64,000 nt of DNA, taken from contig CM048848.1 of assembly GCA_026545225.1 (NCBI GenBank), positions 22,794,806-22,858,805 on the forward strand, read 5' to 3'. The DNA is from Cornus controversa. Taxonomy: Eukaryota; Streptophyta; Magnoliopsida; Cornales; Cornaceae. Positions 55,053 to 64,000 of this stretch are shown here, piece after piece. The notes beneath the pieces are model-generated. The model was given only the letters and a program-made list of their open reading frames with translations, was not told the DNA's origin and searched no databases. How positions within the stretch are numbered: position 1 is the stretch's first letter; every line of letters begins with the position of its first letter. The translations under genes and the position numbers were made by a program.

Positions 55053-55639
55053 CTACTCCTCAACCACCCTACTCACTAGAGTTGGTTGCGCTATGAGTGT
55101 GAACAAAGTGGCTTGTCCATCACTCTCATTGAAGCATAATCCCATTTCTGAGATGTCTTCCATCATCTTCCATTCACGAATGGCAATGCTAGCCAAAGTG
55201 CCATGTGATTTCCTGCTCAATGCATCAGCAACCACATTGGCCTTCCCCAAGTGATATTGAAGATCAAAGTTGTAGTCTTCCATGTATTCAACCCATCTCC
55301 TCTGTCTCATATTCAAGTTCTTTTGTGTAAAAGGGTACTTCAAACTCTTATGATCGGAGAAAATCTTAAACTTCTCTCCGTAGAGATAATGCCTACACGT
55401 TTTCAAAGCAAAAATTACCGCCGCCAACTCCAAGTCATGAGTCGGGTAATTCTGCTTGTGGATCTTCAACTATCGGGAACCATATGCAACAACCCTCTCG
55501 GTCTGCATTAACACACATCCCAAACCATCCCGTGAAGCATCACAATAGATGACATAACCCAAACCGCGCTCAGGAATAATCAATAATGGAGCACTAGTCA
55601 ATCTATGCTTCAATTCCATAAAGGAATGCTCGCAAGCCT
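55053..55639 (-). pseudogene. RNase H region of chromovirus D
   Basis: Follows RT after a one-base frameshift near 55636, beyond which [20 protein letters not shown] and YVIYCDASRDGLGCVLMQ continue. It has [39 protein letters not shown] and [15 protein letters not shown] stop lies near 55470 and another near 55052, before integrase. RNase H removes RNA from the RNA-DNA hybrid during reverse transcription. Confidence 0.85.
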
Positions 55640-57095
55640 CTTCCACTCAAACTTATCTCCTTTACGAGTAAGCTTGGTCATCAGCGCCCCTAACTTTGAA
55701 AAGTCCTTCACAAAACACTGGTAATATCCTGCAAATCCCAAGAAGCTACGTATCTCAAATACGTTCTTAGGCCTCTCCCAATCGATTACCGCTTCAATCT
55801 TAGAAGGATCTACCGATACTCCTCCTTCCGACACCACGTGTCCTAGGAACTTCACCTCCGCTAGCTAAAACTCACATTTTTCGAATTTGGCATACAAATG
55901 GTGCTCTCTCAATGTCTGTAACACTGTCCTCAAATGGATCTCATGCTCTTCCATAGAAGAAGAATACACAAGAATGTCATCCACGAAGACCACCACAAAC
56001 CTATCTAAGTACACCCTGAATATCCAGTTCATCAAATCCATGAACGCTGCTGGAGCGTTCGTCAATCCAAATGGCATCACTAGAAACTCATAGTGGCCAC
56101 ATCTAGTCCAAAAAGCTATCTTCGGAATGTCCTCTTCCCTTACCCTCAACTGGTAATACCCCGACCTCAAGTCGATCTTCAAAAAACAAGTCGAACCTTT
56201 AAGCTGATCAAACAAGTCATCTATCCTTGGCAAATGATACTTTTTCTTAATCGTTGCTTGGTTCAACTTATAGTAGTCTATGCATAACCGTAAAGATCCG
56301 TCCTTCTTTTTAGCAAATAGGACCGGAGCTCCCCAAGGCGATGTACTAGGTTGTACAAATCCCTTATCCAATAATTCTTGCAATTGATCTTTCAACTCCA
56401 TCAACTCTGTTGGTGCCATCTGGTCCGATACCATAGAGATAGGCGCGGTACCAAGAGCAAGATCAATGCTAAATACCACATCTCTCATCGGAGGTAACTC
56501 TGTCAAGTCCTCCGGAAACACATCCATAAACTCTCTAACCACCGGTGGAAATCCTCCACTAGTCATAATCTCATCCTCCTCGGCTAACAAGCTAGCAAGG
56601 AAATATCCAACCCCGTCCCTCACATCGAAACCAAACAGAGATGGAACATAGAAATCATCCCGTTCTCCCACAAAATAAAAGCACTCACCCTCGGGTGTGC
56701 ACAGTGTCACTCTCCTATGGAAACAATCAATCGTGGATCTAAATGTAGATAGCTAGTCCATACCTAGAATGACATCAAAAGTGGTCATGTCTAGTAACAC
56801 AAAGTCGAACACTAGTCGACGCCCAACAACCTCAATCTCGCAAGACCAACACACTCTATCCAGGGTAATCCTACCCCCAACTGGTGTATCAATGGACAAT
56901 GGTGACTCTAGTGATGACACCTGCAGCCCCAAGGCACAAGCAAATGCAACAGATATGAATGAATGTGATGCACCTGAATCTATCAACACCCTAGCCCATG
57001 AGCTAGAAACCAGGAAAATACCTCTGACCACCGATGGTCCCGGTACATCCTCTGCCAGAGCAAATGTGAAAACACGGCCTCGTGACTGCTGACCA
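55640..57095 (-). pseudogene. Protease and reverse transcriptase of chromovirus D (two stops)
   Basis: Protease has the active site RVLIDSGASHSFIS and the flap end DMTTFDVILGMD, followed by a stop near 56756. RT then follows in the same frame: [74 protein letters not shown] and the catalytic [14 protein letters not shown] stop near 55864 follows FEKCEF, then [22 protein letters not shown] copies element RNA into DNA. This is the best-preserved polymerase in the window, but the stops and the downstream frameshift prevent a full product. Confidence 0.9.
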
Positions 57096-58263
57096 GTCCC
57101 CTATAACCCTGACTGCTGACTAGAAGCAGGCGTGGGACCCCTCACTACCCGCGATCCCTGTACTAATTGTGCTGGCTACGGTGGCGGTAATGCCCTGAAG
57201 CCAGACTAAACTGTAGTCGTCTGCCCAGCTCTCTGCTGAGTCCCTGTACCACTCTGTATCACTTGCCTCCGTGGGCAGTTAGCTTTCACATGTCCGGGTT
57301 GTTTACAAGAGAAACACACCCTCTCCCCTACTATCCTTGCTGGCACTGGTGCCACTGTATGTCCCTGTGGGCACTCCCCGCTAAAATGGCCAATCTAATG
57401 GCAATTATAGCACACCATAGAAGATCGTGAAGATCCAGAAGGCAAGGCCAATGAGGGTACCGGGCGAGCTTGTTGCCGCCTCTGGAAACCTGACTTACCC
57501 TCCCTATTCCTCTTTCGTCCTTAACTACCCGAAGATGCCCCCGCATTCTTCGCTTGCTGTTTGGAGTCCCATATCCTTTAGGTGTCACTGTCATCCTCCT
57601 TAGCCACCAAGGCTCTGTCAACCACCTCACTGTAGGTCCTCAAACCCAAAATGGACACCCTCTCTCTGATAGAGGTTTTCAATCCTTTCATGAACTTTTT
57701 CACCTTTAGCTCTTCATTAGCTACCATCTTCGGGGTGAAGCGAGCCAAATATGTAAATTTGGTCTCGTACCCCATCACATCCAAGTCCCCTTGGACTAAG
57801 TCTATGAACTCTTGCCTCATCCGGTCTTTCACCAAAGTCGGAAAGAACTTGTCAAAGAATAAACCCTTAAAGGTTTCCCAGTCCATGGTCTCGGTATTAT
57901 GGACATTCTCGATGAATTGCCACCACCGATCAGCTTCTCCTTGTAAGTGAAGTGCCGCTACCCCCACTTTCAAATCCTTATCGATTGCAAGAGCAACCAT
58001 GAGTTTGTGAGTTTGGTCTATCCAACTCTCAGCCACAAGCGGATCACGCGCGCCATCAAAGGTAGGTGGTTAAATTTCACATATTCCTTTATTGCTACCA
58101 TTTGGTAGCTGAAGGGAACCCTAGGCAATGCCTGAACTTCCTCTTCTCTGGCTTCCCTCGCCATCCACCTCATAGTGTCCGCCATATCACGCATAAACTG
58201 CGTTCTATCTTTTGGCTCCTGAGGAGCATCAGCGCCAATGTCTCGCGCTCTTCTTGGAGGCAT
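57096..58263 (-). pseudogene. Gag of chromovirus D (broken)
   Basis: ATG at 58263 starts MPPRRARDIGADAPQE. A one-base frameshift near 58068 separates the first 60 or so residues from the capsid region (AESWIDQTHKLMVALAIDK, LHLQGEADRWWQFIENVHN, YETKFTYLARFTPKMVANEE). Then come two zinc knuckles: CYNCH-stop-IGHFSGEC, and an intact CFSCKQPGHVKANC. Five or six stops lie between 57578 and 57100. Gag forms the particle and binds the RNA. Confidence 0.85.
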
Positions 58264-58509
58264 TTCTTTCTATATGCACAACAAGAAAAATTTTAAGTCC
58301 AACAAATTTACACTTCTTACACATATCCATCATGCTTACACATGTCATGTCAATTTAGTCCATATAGGCATGTTATGAAAACGTAAGCATACATAAACTT
58401 CCACATAAGAAATTTATAATCTCAAGTTCAAATCCATATGTTTCGATCCTTAACTTAAGTGATAACTAAGTCAAGTCTCACCCTTCGTCCCTAGGTATTC
58501 CAACCTAGG
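58264..58509 (-). other. Leader of chromovirus D
   Basis: About 245 bp between PBS and gag start. Just after the PBS the element strand reads CTAGGTTGGAATACCTAGGG, which also follows the PBS of the LARD; the rest is not shared. Confidence 0.6.
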
Positions 58510-58521
58510 GCTCTGATACCA
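58510..58521 (-). other. Primer binding site of chromovirus D (tRNA-iMet)
   Basis: The element strand reads TGGTATCAGAGC, 3 bp from the 5' LTR end. Confidence 0.9.
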
Positions 58522-58524
58522 CTC

Positions 58525-60310
58525 TGTCACGCCCCGGAACCCGGACCGCCGAAACTACCCCGGACCGACCCCAAATTCTGAGTGTGAATCCGTTCACTCA
58601 ACCCTGTGAACCCTTAACCACACTTACACACATGCATTAGTATCAAGGTTTGATACCATGCTATAATGTCCCGATATGTAACTCTCGGAGAACTAGAGGT
58701 TAAACTGTCTATTTAGCCCAATAGACCCTCATTACCCTCATTTACTACGGAAGCTTAACTCAATTATTGCATATAAATGCATGCAAATCCATCTTAACCA
58801 ATTCCCATGGGCCCTACATCGAATCATTCACCTTAGTGAACATTTACTTGGCCACTCCTTCGAGGATCAATCACTTTCGAGCCTCAAAACTTTCTGTGTT
58901 TGTAATCTGAAACTAAGGCTTACACCGTTGGATAGAGAATCCAAAAATACTCAATTTAAAAAAAAACCACACTCAATTCCAATCTAAAACGAAGAAATTA
59001 CATCCAAATGAAGTTTTAGAAAAATCTGTGAATAGTAATTTCAATTGATCGAGATGAAATCTCGATTGATCGAAATTCTAGCGAGATTTTCACCCTCTCG
59101 GAACCCCAGACCTACAATATTTTGATTGATCGAGATGGGGTTTCAATTGATCGAAATTCCTCCTACCTGGACTCTAAAAATCACCATAAATTATCACCCT
59201 TTCGATCAATCGAAATGGGGGTTTTGATTGATCGAAATAGGCATCTCGATTGATCGAAATGCACCTCTCGGGACTTCCAATAACCCTATACGTGAACCAC
59301 ATAAAGCCCAATCAATATCCTATCATCCTAGAACCCTTTATACATGATTAAAAATATAATAAAAGGTTCCAACATCAATCTCACTCTCAAGATCACATCC
59401 AAAATTGAATTCATACACCAAAATTGAATCATTCTCTTTCACAAACGCAATCCATTCATAATGGAAACATCATCAAATGAACTAAGTGCCGCCATGTGCA
59501 TTACATAAATTAAACCGTTGTCTTTTCACACCCAACAAGTTTATAATCCAATACATACATCAAGAGTACATATGTCCAAAGTACAACCATGACTAAAAAG
59601 GAAGTCACATGCCACAAGCCGGCATGGATAGCCACAAAAATTCACAAATCCAAAGATAGCAAAGGGTTACTAGAATTTCACTTTGACACTAATGTCCCAT
59701 CCGTCATTGGCGCTTTATCTGTAAAATATTTAGAATAAAAGGGTGAGCATCACTGTGGCTCAGTAGAGATACCCCAACCCACCTAAGTGCCGACCCGACA
59801 CGACCTACATGGATGCATGTCACAACATTTCACGTATCATTCAACATACATCATGTTCACTCACAATAATGCATATATATATATATAGGGATGCATTAAA
59901 CACATAACATACTTCATAATTCAAATGAAGGCAAGAATCATACACTTGTCTCTCTCTCGGACTCAATCCAACATCCCAACATGATCCTTGACCGAATAAT
60001 GAAACCGAAACACTTTTCCACACCATTCCAATTCCGCCACCGAGTATTTACCTACTCCAAGGTGGATAGACCACCGTCACTGAGTATTTACCTACTCCAT
60101 GGTGACTTGGCCCCCCTTCTTTCAATTCTCATCGAGTATTTACCTACTCTAAGGTGAGCAACCACAATCACCGAGTATTTACCTTCTCCAAGGCGATTGG
60201 GCAACCTTTTTTTTTTGAATCTCCACTGAGTATTTACCTACTCTAAGGTGAGCAAACTACCGTCACCGAGTATTTACCCACTCCAAGGTGACGTAACCAC
60301 ACCAACGCCC
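58525..60310 (-). repeat. 5' LTR of chromovirus D, truncated (1786 bp)
   Basis: Matches the 3' LTR from TGTCACGCCCC to ACCAACGCCC (equivalent to about 52382), then switches to family A sequence. The remaining 1.2 kb, which held the LTR start, is missing. It keeps the motif cluster (59038-59265) and minisatellite (60040-60295). A segment of about 40 bp near 59460-59500 is absent from the 3' copy. Confidence 0.9.
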
Positions 60311-61857
60311 AACTCCACTTTCGTGGGAGAAATGATTGCATTTAGAATATGCAACAAGCCTTTAAACCCCTAGGTTCCCCCTAGTGGACAAGTATAGTCT
60401 CATGAGGGTTTTCAGAAATGTTACCCACAAACATTCAAAATTCTGTTTCAACATTAATCAAGAAGAAGATTACAATATATAGGTACAAACTTGCATTCAA
60501 GAATAATTTCAAATTTTTAAATTTCATAATTCAAGGCAATGGTCTCCACTCCTAATTCACATCAACATATCTCAAAATAACCAACTCTAGCTCCCTCGTG
60601 AAAAGTGAAGTAGCAGTCATCTCATGTAGCAAAACCCAGCTCTGAATATATTAAGGCACATACCCCTTCAACTTACTAGTTGTCCTTGTTGAACTCATAC
60701 TTCGAAACATGAATACATGAATTTTTCATTTTTTTTCAAGTCTTTTTTTTTCATTGCTTTATTGTTTGTGCAATGTCTTGATCTATTAAGCTTTCTAAAA
60801 GACCCATGTAGCAAGTTTTTAGTCAGTGACTCCCAAACCAGATGGCTTTAGGGCACTAGGCTTTAAGATACACCGAAGAACCTAATTACTCGAATCAGTC
60901 AAGGTACAAATCAAGACAACCAATGTTCATCTTTTCTCACCCTTTCACTTTTAACGCGAACACTCCGTGCTTCCTGAGGCATAGAGGCCCGGTTACTCAT
61001 GAAAGAGATCAAATTGATTTGCTATTCAACAGATATATTTCTTTCTTTTTTATTCTATTTTTTTTCATTGAAATCAAGTAAGCACATCATTGGTACTCAT
61101 TCTCAAGAGATACTAATTAATATCAAGCATATGTAACACAATAACTCAAAGCCAAAGTTTATACCCCCACAAGACTATACTAGTGTGCATGTGCATGTGA
61201 GGAAACTAAAACTAATCACCCCAAAACATATCAATGCAAATCAGGATTAAAATCACATAATTTAAACCATAGTTTCCAAAATTTTAAAACATACTCAAGA
61301 ATTGCAAGTTAAGCACCTACATAAGGTATTAATCCCTTGAATATTGTCAAAACATTCTATCTAAACACAAAACAAAAGAAAATAAATAAATAAACTAAGA
61401 AAAGAATAAAATAAAAATCTTAAAACAAGGAGAATTTCTCACAAAAATTTCCCCCATATTGCAATCAAGCACAAAAATAAAGCATCGCCTCACCCCCAAA
61501 CTTAAACTGTACATTGTCCTCAATGTACACCCAATAAAAGTATAGAGAAGAGTAAGAACGATGTTACCAAGAATCCAGAGTAGTAATGGCAAGAAAATAA
61601 AGTAAACCAATGAGATGAAGGCAAAGCAAGCACACCTCCAAACTTGGAAGTTACAACCTGTCAAAACAGACCACTATACCCCAAAGACCAAGTGAAATAG
61701 GATGGGTGAAAATAGATATGAAAATAGAATAATCCTAAAAAAAAAAATATTTATTATTTTTTAAAAAAAAAATCCTAACTACAGAAAGAAAAATAAAACT
61801 AAAAATAAAATAAAATAAAATCTAAATAAAATAAATAAAATAAAATACAAAAGAGAG
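60311..61857 (-). other. 3' non-coding region of E
   Basis: Diverged copy of 8311-9826. It has an exact internal polypurine tract at 61491-61503 and a changed one near 61632. No coding sequence; the open frame 61395-61664 is compositional. Confidence 0.65.
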
Positions 61858-63057
61858 TTACCTTCTATTCAAGTTCGTCTGGCACATCAGTGCACGCAGC
61901 ATCCTCCTCATCTCTAACTGATCCTGGCAAGTCTCACGAAAGTGATTCGCCATCTCGGTCCTCATAGCTCCAAACTGTGTGGAAACCTCAATCTGTAAGG
62001 TGCAAAACTGGGTGGTCAACCCAGCAATCTGCCCCTCTAAATAATGGAAATCATGGCCACCAGCTTGTGCATGGACATTCTTTTTTGCTTCCATCTCCTC
62101 TGGATCCTCCACCGGTGGTGGTATATGTACAGGTTCCCTTCCCTGAACCAATCGAGACACTTCACCTGGCACAACTATGACTCTTTGATACATATGAGAT
62201 CAGCTCAAATTCTAGTCATGTGTGCCATAATGAATATCATGTGGGAAAGCAAGCTCGTCCTCATCGAATGCATATCCCTGTGCATTGAGCAACTGATGAA
62301 TGATAGTAGGGAATGGAAACTCCCAGTCACTTGCACTGCCCTGTGCCTTGGCCACAACCTTGGAATAAAATTTTTCAATCTGGCCAAGACAATCTGTGGG
62401 AATGATAGTCAATGCCCAAAATGTATGGCATATAAAGCTCTAAGGAACTCTTGATGCCTCTCAGTTTTATGTCCAATGGGACATATATTCTTGTACAAAA
62501 TAGTATCAAGGAACCATAAATGACTTGGCATAGAAGACTTTGAAGCTACATTCTGCTTTGGCCCCGGAGAATTGGTTAGCACACAAACGTGCAACCAAAT
62601 TACCTACTGATAAATCATTGAGTAGAGGAGTGTAGATATTGGTCAAATCAGCTGGGCATTCATGAGGATAGCCCATGGCAATAGCAATCGAAGACATATC
62701 CACCTGAACTCGCGTTCCATCTACTGAAGAAATAAGCACATCCTGCTCATCAGGTTGTGGCAATAAGTTATGATAAAAGACCTTAATGAGCCTCGGGTAG
62801 ATAGTAGTAGATAGTGGAACAAAAATCGAAGCCGATCGACGATGACGGATGTCAGAAATCCCCTATCGTGTCTCAAAAAATATAGCATATAGTTCGGAGA
62901 TGTCAAACGTCACTTCGAAATTCAAGGCTCTTGGATGCCATCTCTCATAAATTCTATCTCGGTGAGATCTTGAGGAAATGGGTGTTGGATCATGTCGTGC
63001 TCAGTGAGGATTACGCGAGCTTGAAGCACCTTCGTGAATTGCTCTCTTTGGTGCCAT
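61858..63057 (-). pseudogene. Third ORF of E, plant-mobile-domain-like, heavily broken
   Basis: ATG at 63057 gives MAPKRAIHEGASSSRNPH, then a stop. Further recognisable parts are IYPRLIKVFYHNLLP, SSVDGTRVQVDMSSIAIAMG, NDLSVGNLVARLCANQF, SHLWFLDTILYKNICPIGHK and EFPFPTIIHQLLNAQGYA, and the tail EGQIAGLTTQFCTLQIEV. At least two frameshifts (near 62590 and 62405) and several stops interrupt it. The sites conserved between E and units 1-3 give a picture of the ancestral protein. Confidence 0.7.
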
Positions 63058-63468
63058 AGAAATAGAAAAAGCTTGGTTGAGGAACTAAATCAAACACTTG
63101 GTGTGCACAATAAAAGTGTATCCTTCAACCTCTTCTTTCGACAATTTTTCCACCCCAAATTGAACAATTCAATACACCAATTATATCCCCCAAACTTGAT
63201 CTTTAAAAGCCCTCACAAAGATTGCCACAATTTTGCAAAATAAAAACTTCACTTACTTTGATGTAGAACTTGAGAAAGTAAGAGTTTTCTTGAGAACTAG
63301 TGATCATCAATCCAGTTTTGATGTTGATGTTGATGATGATCAATGATAAATACTTGTTCAAGAATCACCAATTGAAGAAAACTTATTCCCGGTTGAAGTA
63401 GGAGTCAAATTGGAGTGCAAAGATGTCAAGGAAGCAAGTAGTAGCACCAAAGCTGGAGAGGGGGGGGG

Positions 63469-63478
63469 CCTTATATAG
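63469..63478 (-). promoter_or_regulatory. Internal TATA box before the E third ORF
   Basis: CTATATAAGG on the element strand, one change from units 1 and 2, at the same distance from the ATG. Confidence 0.55.
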
Positions 63479-63509
63479 CAAGAAAATTTGGGCAGCCCCT
63501 TTATGGGCC

Positions 63510-63710
63510 TGGACGATCGATGCCCCTAGGGTTGGGTGATCGATCGCCCAGCTGGTTGGTCTCCCATGTTGAAAAATCATGGGGGCGATCGATCCCCCCT
63601 CAAATGGGCGATCGATCCCCCTTGTTGATGCCTGTTTGAGCCTCCATCGCCTAAGGTCGACCGGGACGTGTATTTTTGGAGTCTCTATCGCCCAAGGTTG
63701 ATCGAGAACT
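63510..63710 (-). promoter_or_regulatory. GCGATCGATC motif cluster, E
   Basis: Includes GGACGATCGATGCCCC, GGTGATCGATCGCCCA, GGGGGCGATCGATCCCCC, GGGCGATCGATCCCCC and weaker ATCGCCCAAGGTTGATCGAG. It is placed as in units 1 and 2, just upstream of the TATA box. Confidence 0.6.
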
Positions 63711-64000
63711 CATTTTTTCACCCGTCTTGAGTCCAAAGACCTTGGTACACCTCTTGACATCCTCTGGAAGCAACTTATACATCAAAAACTCAAAGAAAAC
63801 ACATCAAAACGTAACTAAAATTGAAAGAAATATTAAGAAAACTTAAACTAAAATTTAAAATCAAAGAAAACTAAGGAAATTAAAGGATAAAAATACATAC
63901 AAGTCCTACAATTTAACGTCCATAGGCGACGATCGATTCTCCAAAGGGATTAAGTTGGATAGACGGGATGCGTCAAGTCGACGGACTCTACGTCTCTTGT
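63711..64000 (-). other. Spacer between the E motif cluster and integrase end
   Basis: Matches 11685-11970 of unit 1; the final bases correspond to the region of the integrase C-terminus, which lies beyond the window. Confidence 0.6.

Larger units (their letters stand above)
50633..60310 (-). mobile_element. Ty3/gypsy chromovirus D, Tekay/Del type, 9.7 kb, 5' LTR truncated
   Basis: The element strand order from the right is truncated 5' LTR (58525-60310), PBS (58510-58521), gag, protease, RT, RNase H, integrase with C-terminal chromodomain (to 53667), polypurine tract and complete 3' LTR (50633-53604). The chromodomain and the tRNA-iMet primer site identify a chromovirus; the gene order and LTR type fit the Tekay/Del lineage. 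Frameshifts and about fifteen stops make it inactive. The missing 1.2 kb of 5' LTR precludes a duplication check. Confidence 0.9.
60308..64000 (-). mobile_element. Second family A element (E), truncated at its 3' end and at the window edge
   Basis: It starts inside the 3' non-coding region (equivalent to about 8311 of unit 1) and continues through the third ORF, internal promoter and motif cluster towards the integrase end at 64000. It is clearly more diverged from units 1-3 than they are from each other, so it is an independent copy. Whether it keeps RT cannot be seen. Confidence 0.85.

Overview
The window is plant nuclear DNA, very probably from an angiosperm, and consists almost entirely of nested, broken LTR retrotransposons. 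I found no intact host gene, rRNA, tRNA or CRISPR array. The plant assignment rests on lineages seen directly in the sequence: Athila-type Ty3/gypsy elements with a primer site complementary to tRNA-Asp, Tekay/Del-type chromoviruses with a chromodomain and a tRNA-iMet primer site, a SIRE-type Ty1/copia end, and a tRNA-derived SINE. The sequence is AT-rich and every long reading frame belongs to a retroelement.

Layout, left to right. (1) 1-5266: a chromovirus-related large retrotransposon derivative on the + strand: end of the 5' LTR, PBS, 2.3 kb of non-coding interior, PPT and a 2.9 kb 3' LTR. It sits in a decayed chromovirus gag (5267-5717, -). (2) 5718-6706: a SINE, unassigned DNA and one side of a copia LTR. 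(3) 6707-40476: a minus-strand tandem array of an Athila-type family, here 'A': LTR-a, unit 1, LTR-b, unit 2, LTR-c, partial unit 3, partial LTR-d. The whole block is bounded by one 5-bp target duplication (TTAGG) and interrupts the copia LTR. (4) 25359-35520: a 10.2 kb plus-strand Athila-type element 'B', inserted in LTR-c with its own 5-bp duplication. (5) 40477-43889: the rest of the copia 3' LTR and its extra ORF (-). (6) 43890-49076: a 5'-truncated plus-strand Athila-type element 'C' with RT, RNase H and integrase remnants. (7) 49077-49745: two related minisatellites (73 bp and 40 bp units). (8) 50633-60310: a Tekay-type chromovirus 'D' (-) with a truncated 5' LTR. (9) 60308-64000: a second copy of the A family, 'E' (-), running off the right edge.

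How the parts work. Families A, B and C each carry, downstream of pol, a third ORF of about 407 codons where measurable. It resembles the plant-mobile-domain / 'putative plant transposon protein' group and has no visible signal peptide or membrane segment. In A, B and C this ORF is preceded by the same architecture: a cluster of short dyad-symmetric motifs, then a TATA-like box and a leader; B and C also have a pyrimidine-rich leader with a splice donor, and A has weaker donor candidates. The motif is family-specific (CGATCGATC in A, TCGATTGATCGA in B, TCGATGCATCGA in C), and comparable motif clusters lie in the LTRs of B, D, the derivative element and the copia element. This looks like a second, gene-like transcription unit in the retroelements with a family-specific cis code, and it is the most interesting signal in the window.

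The A units and B have lost reverse transcriptase in frame: A keeps gag, protease, integrase and the third ORF; B keeps gag, protease and only the integrase tail. Any past mobility would have needed RT supplied in trans. All coding regions carry stops or frameshifts, so everything here is now probably inactive. Homology calls were made by eye; no database search or alignment was run.
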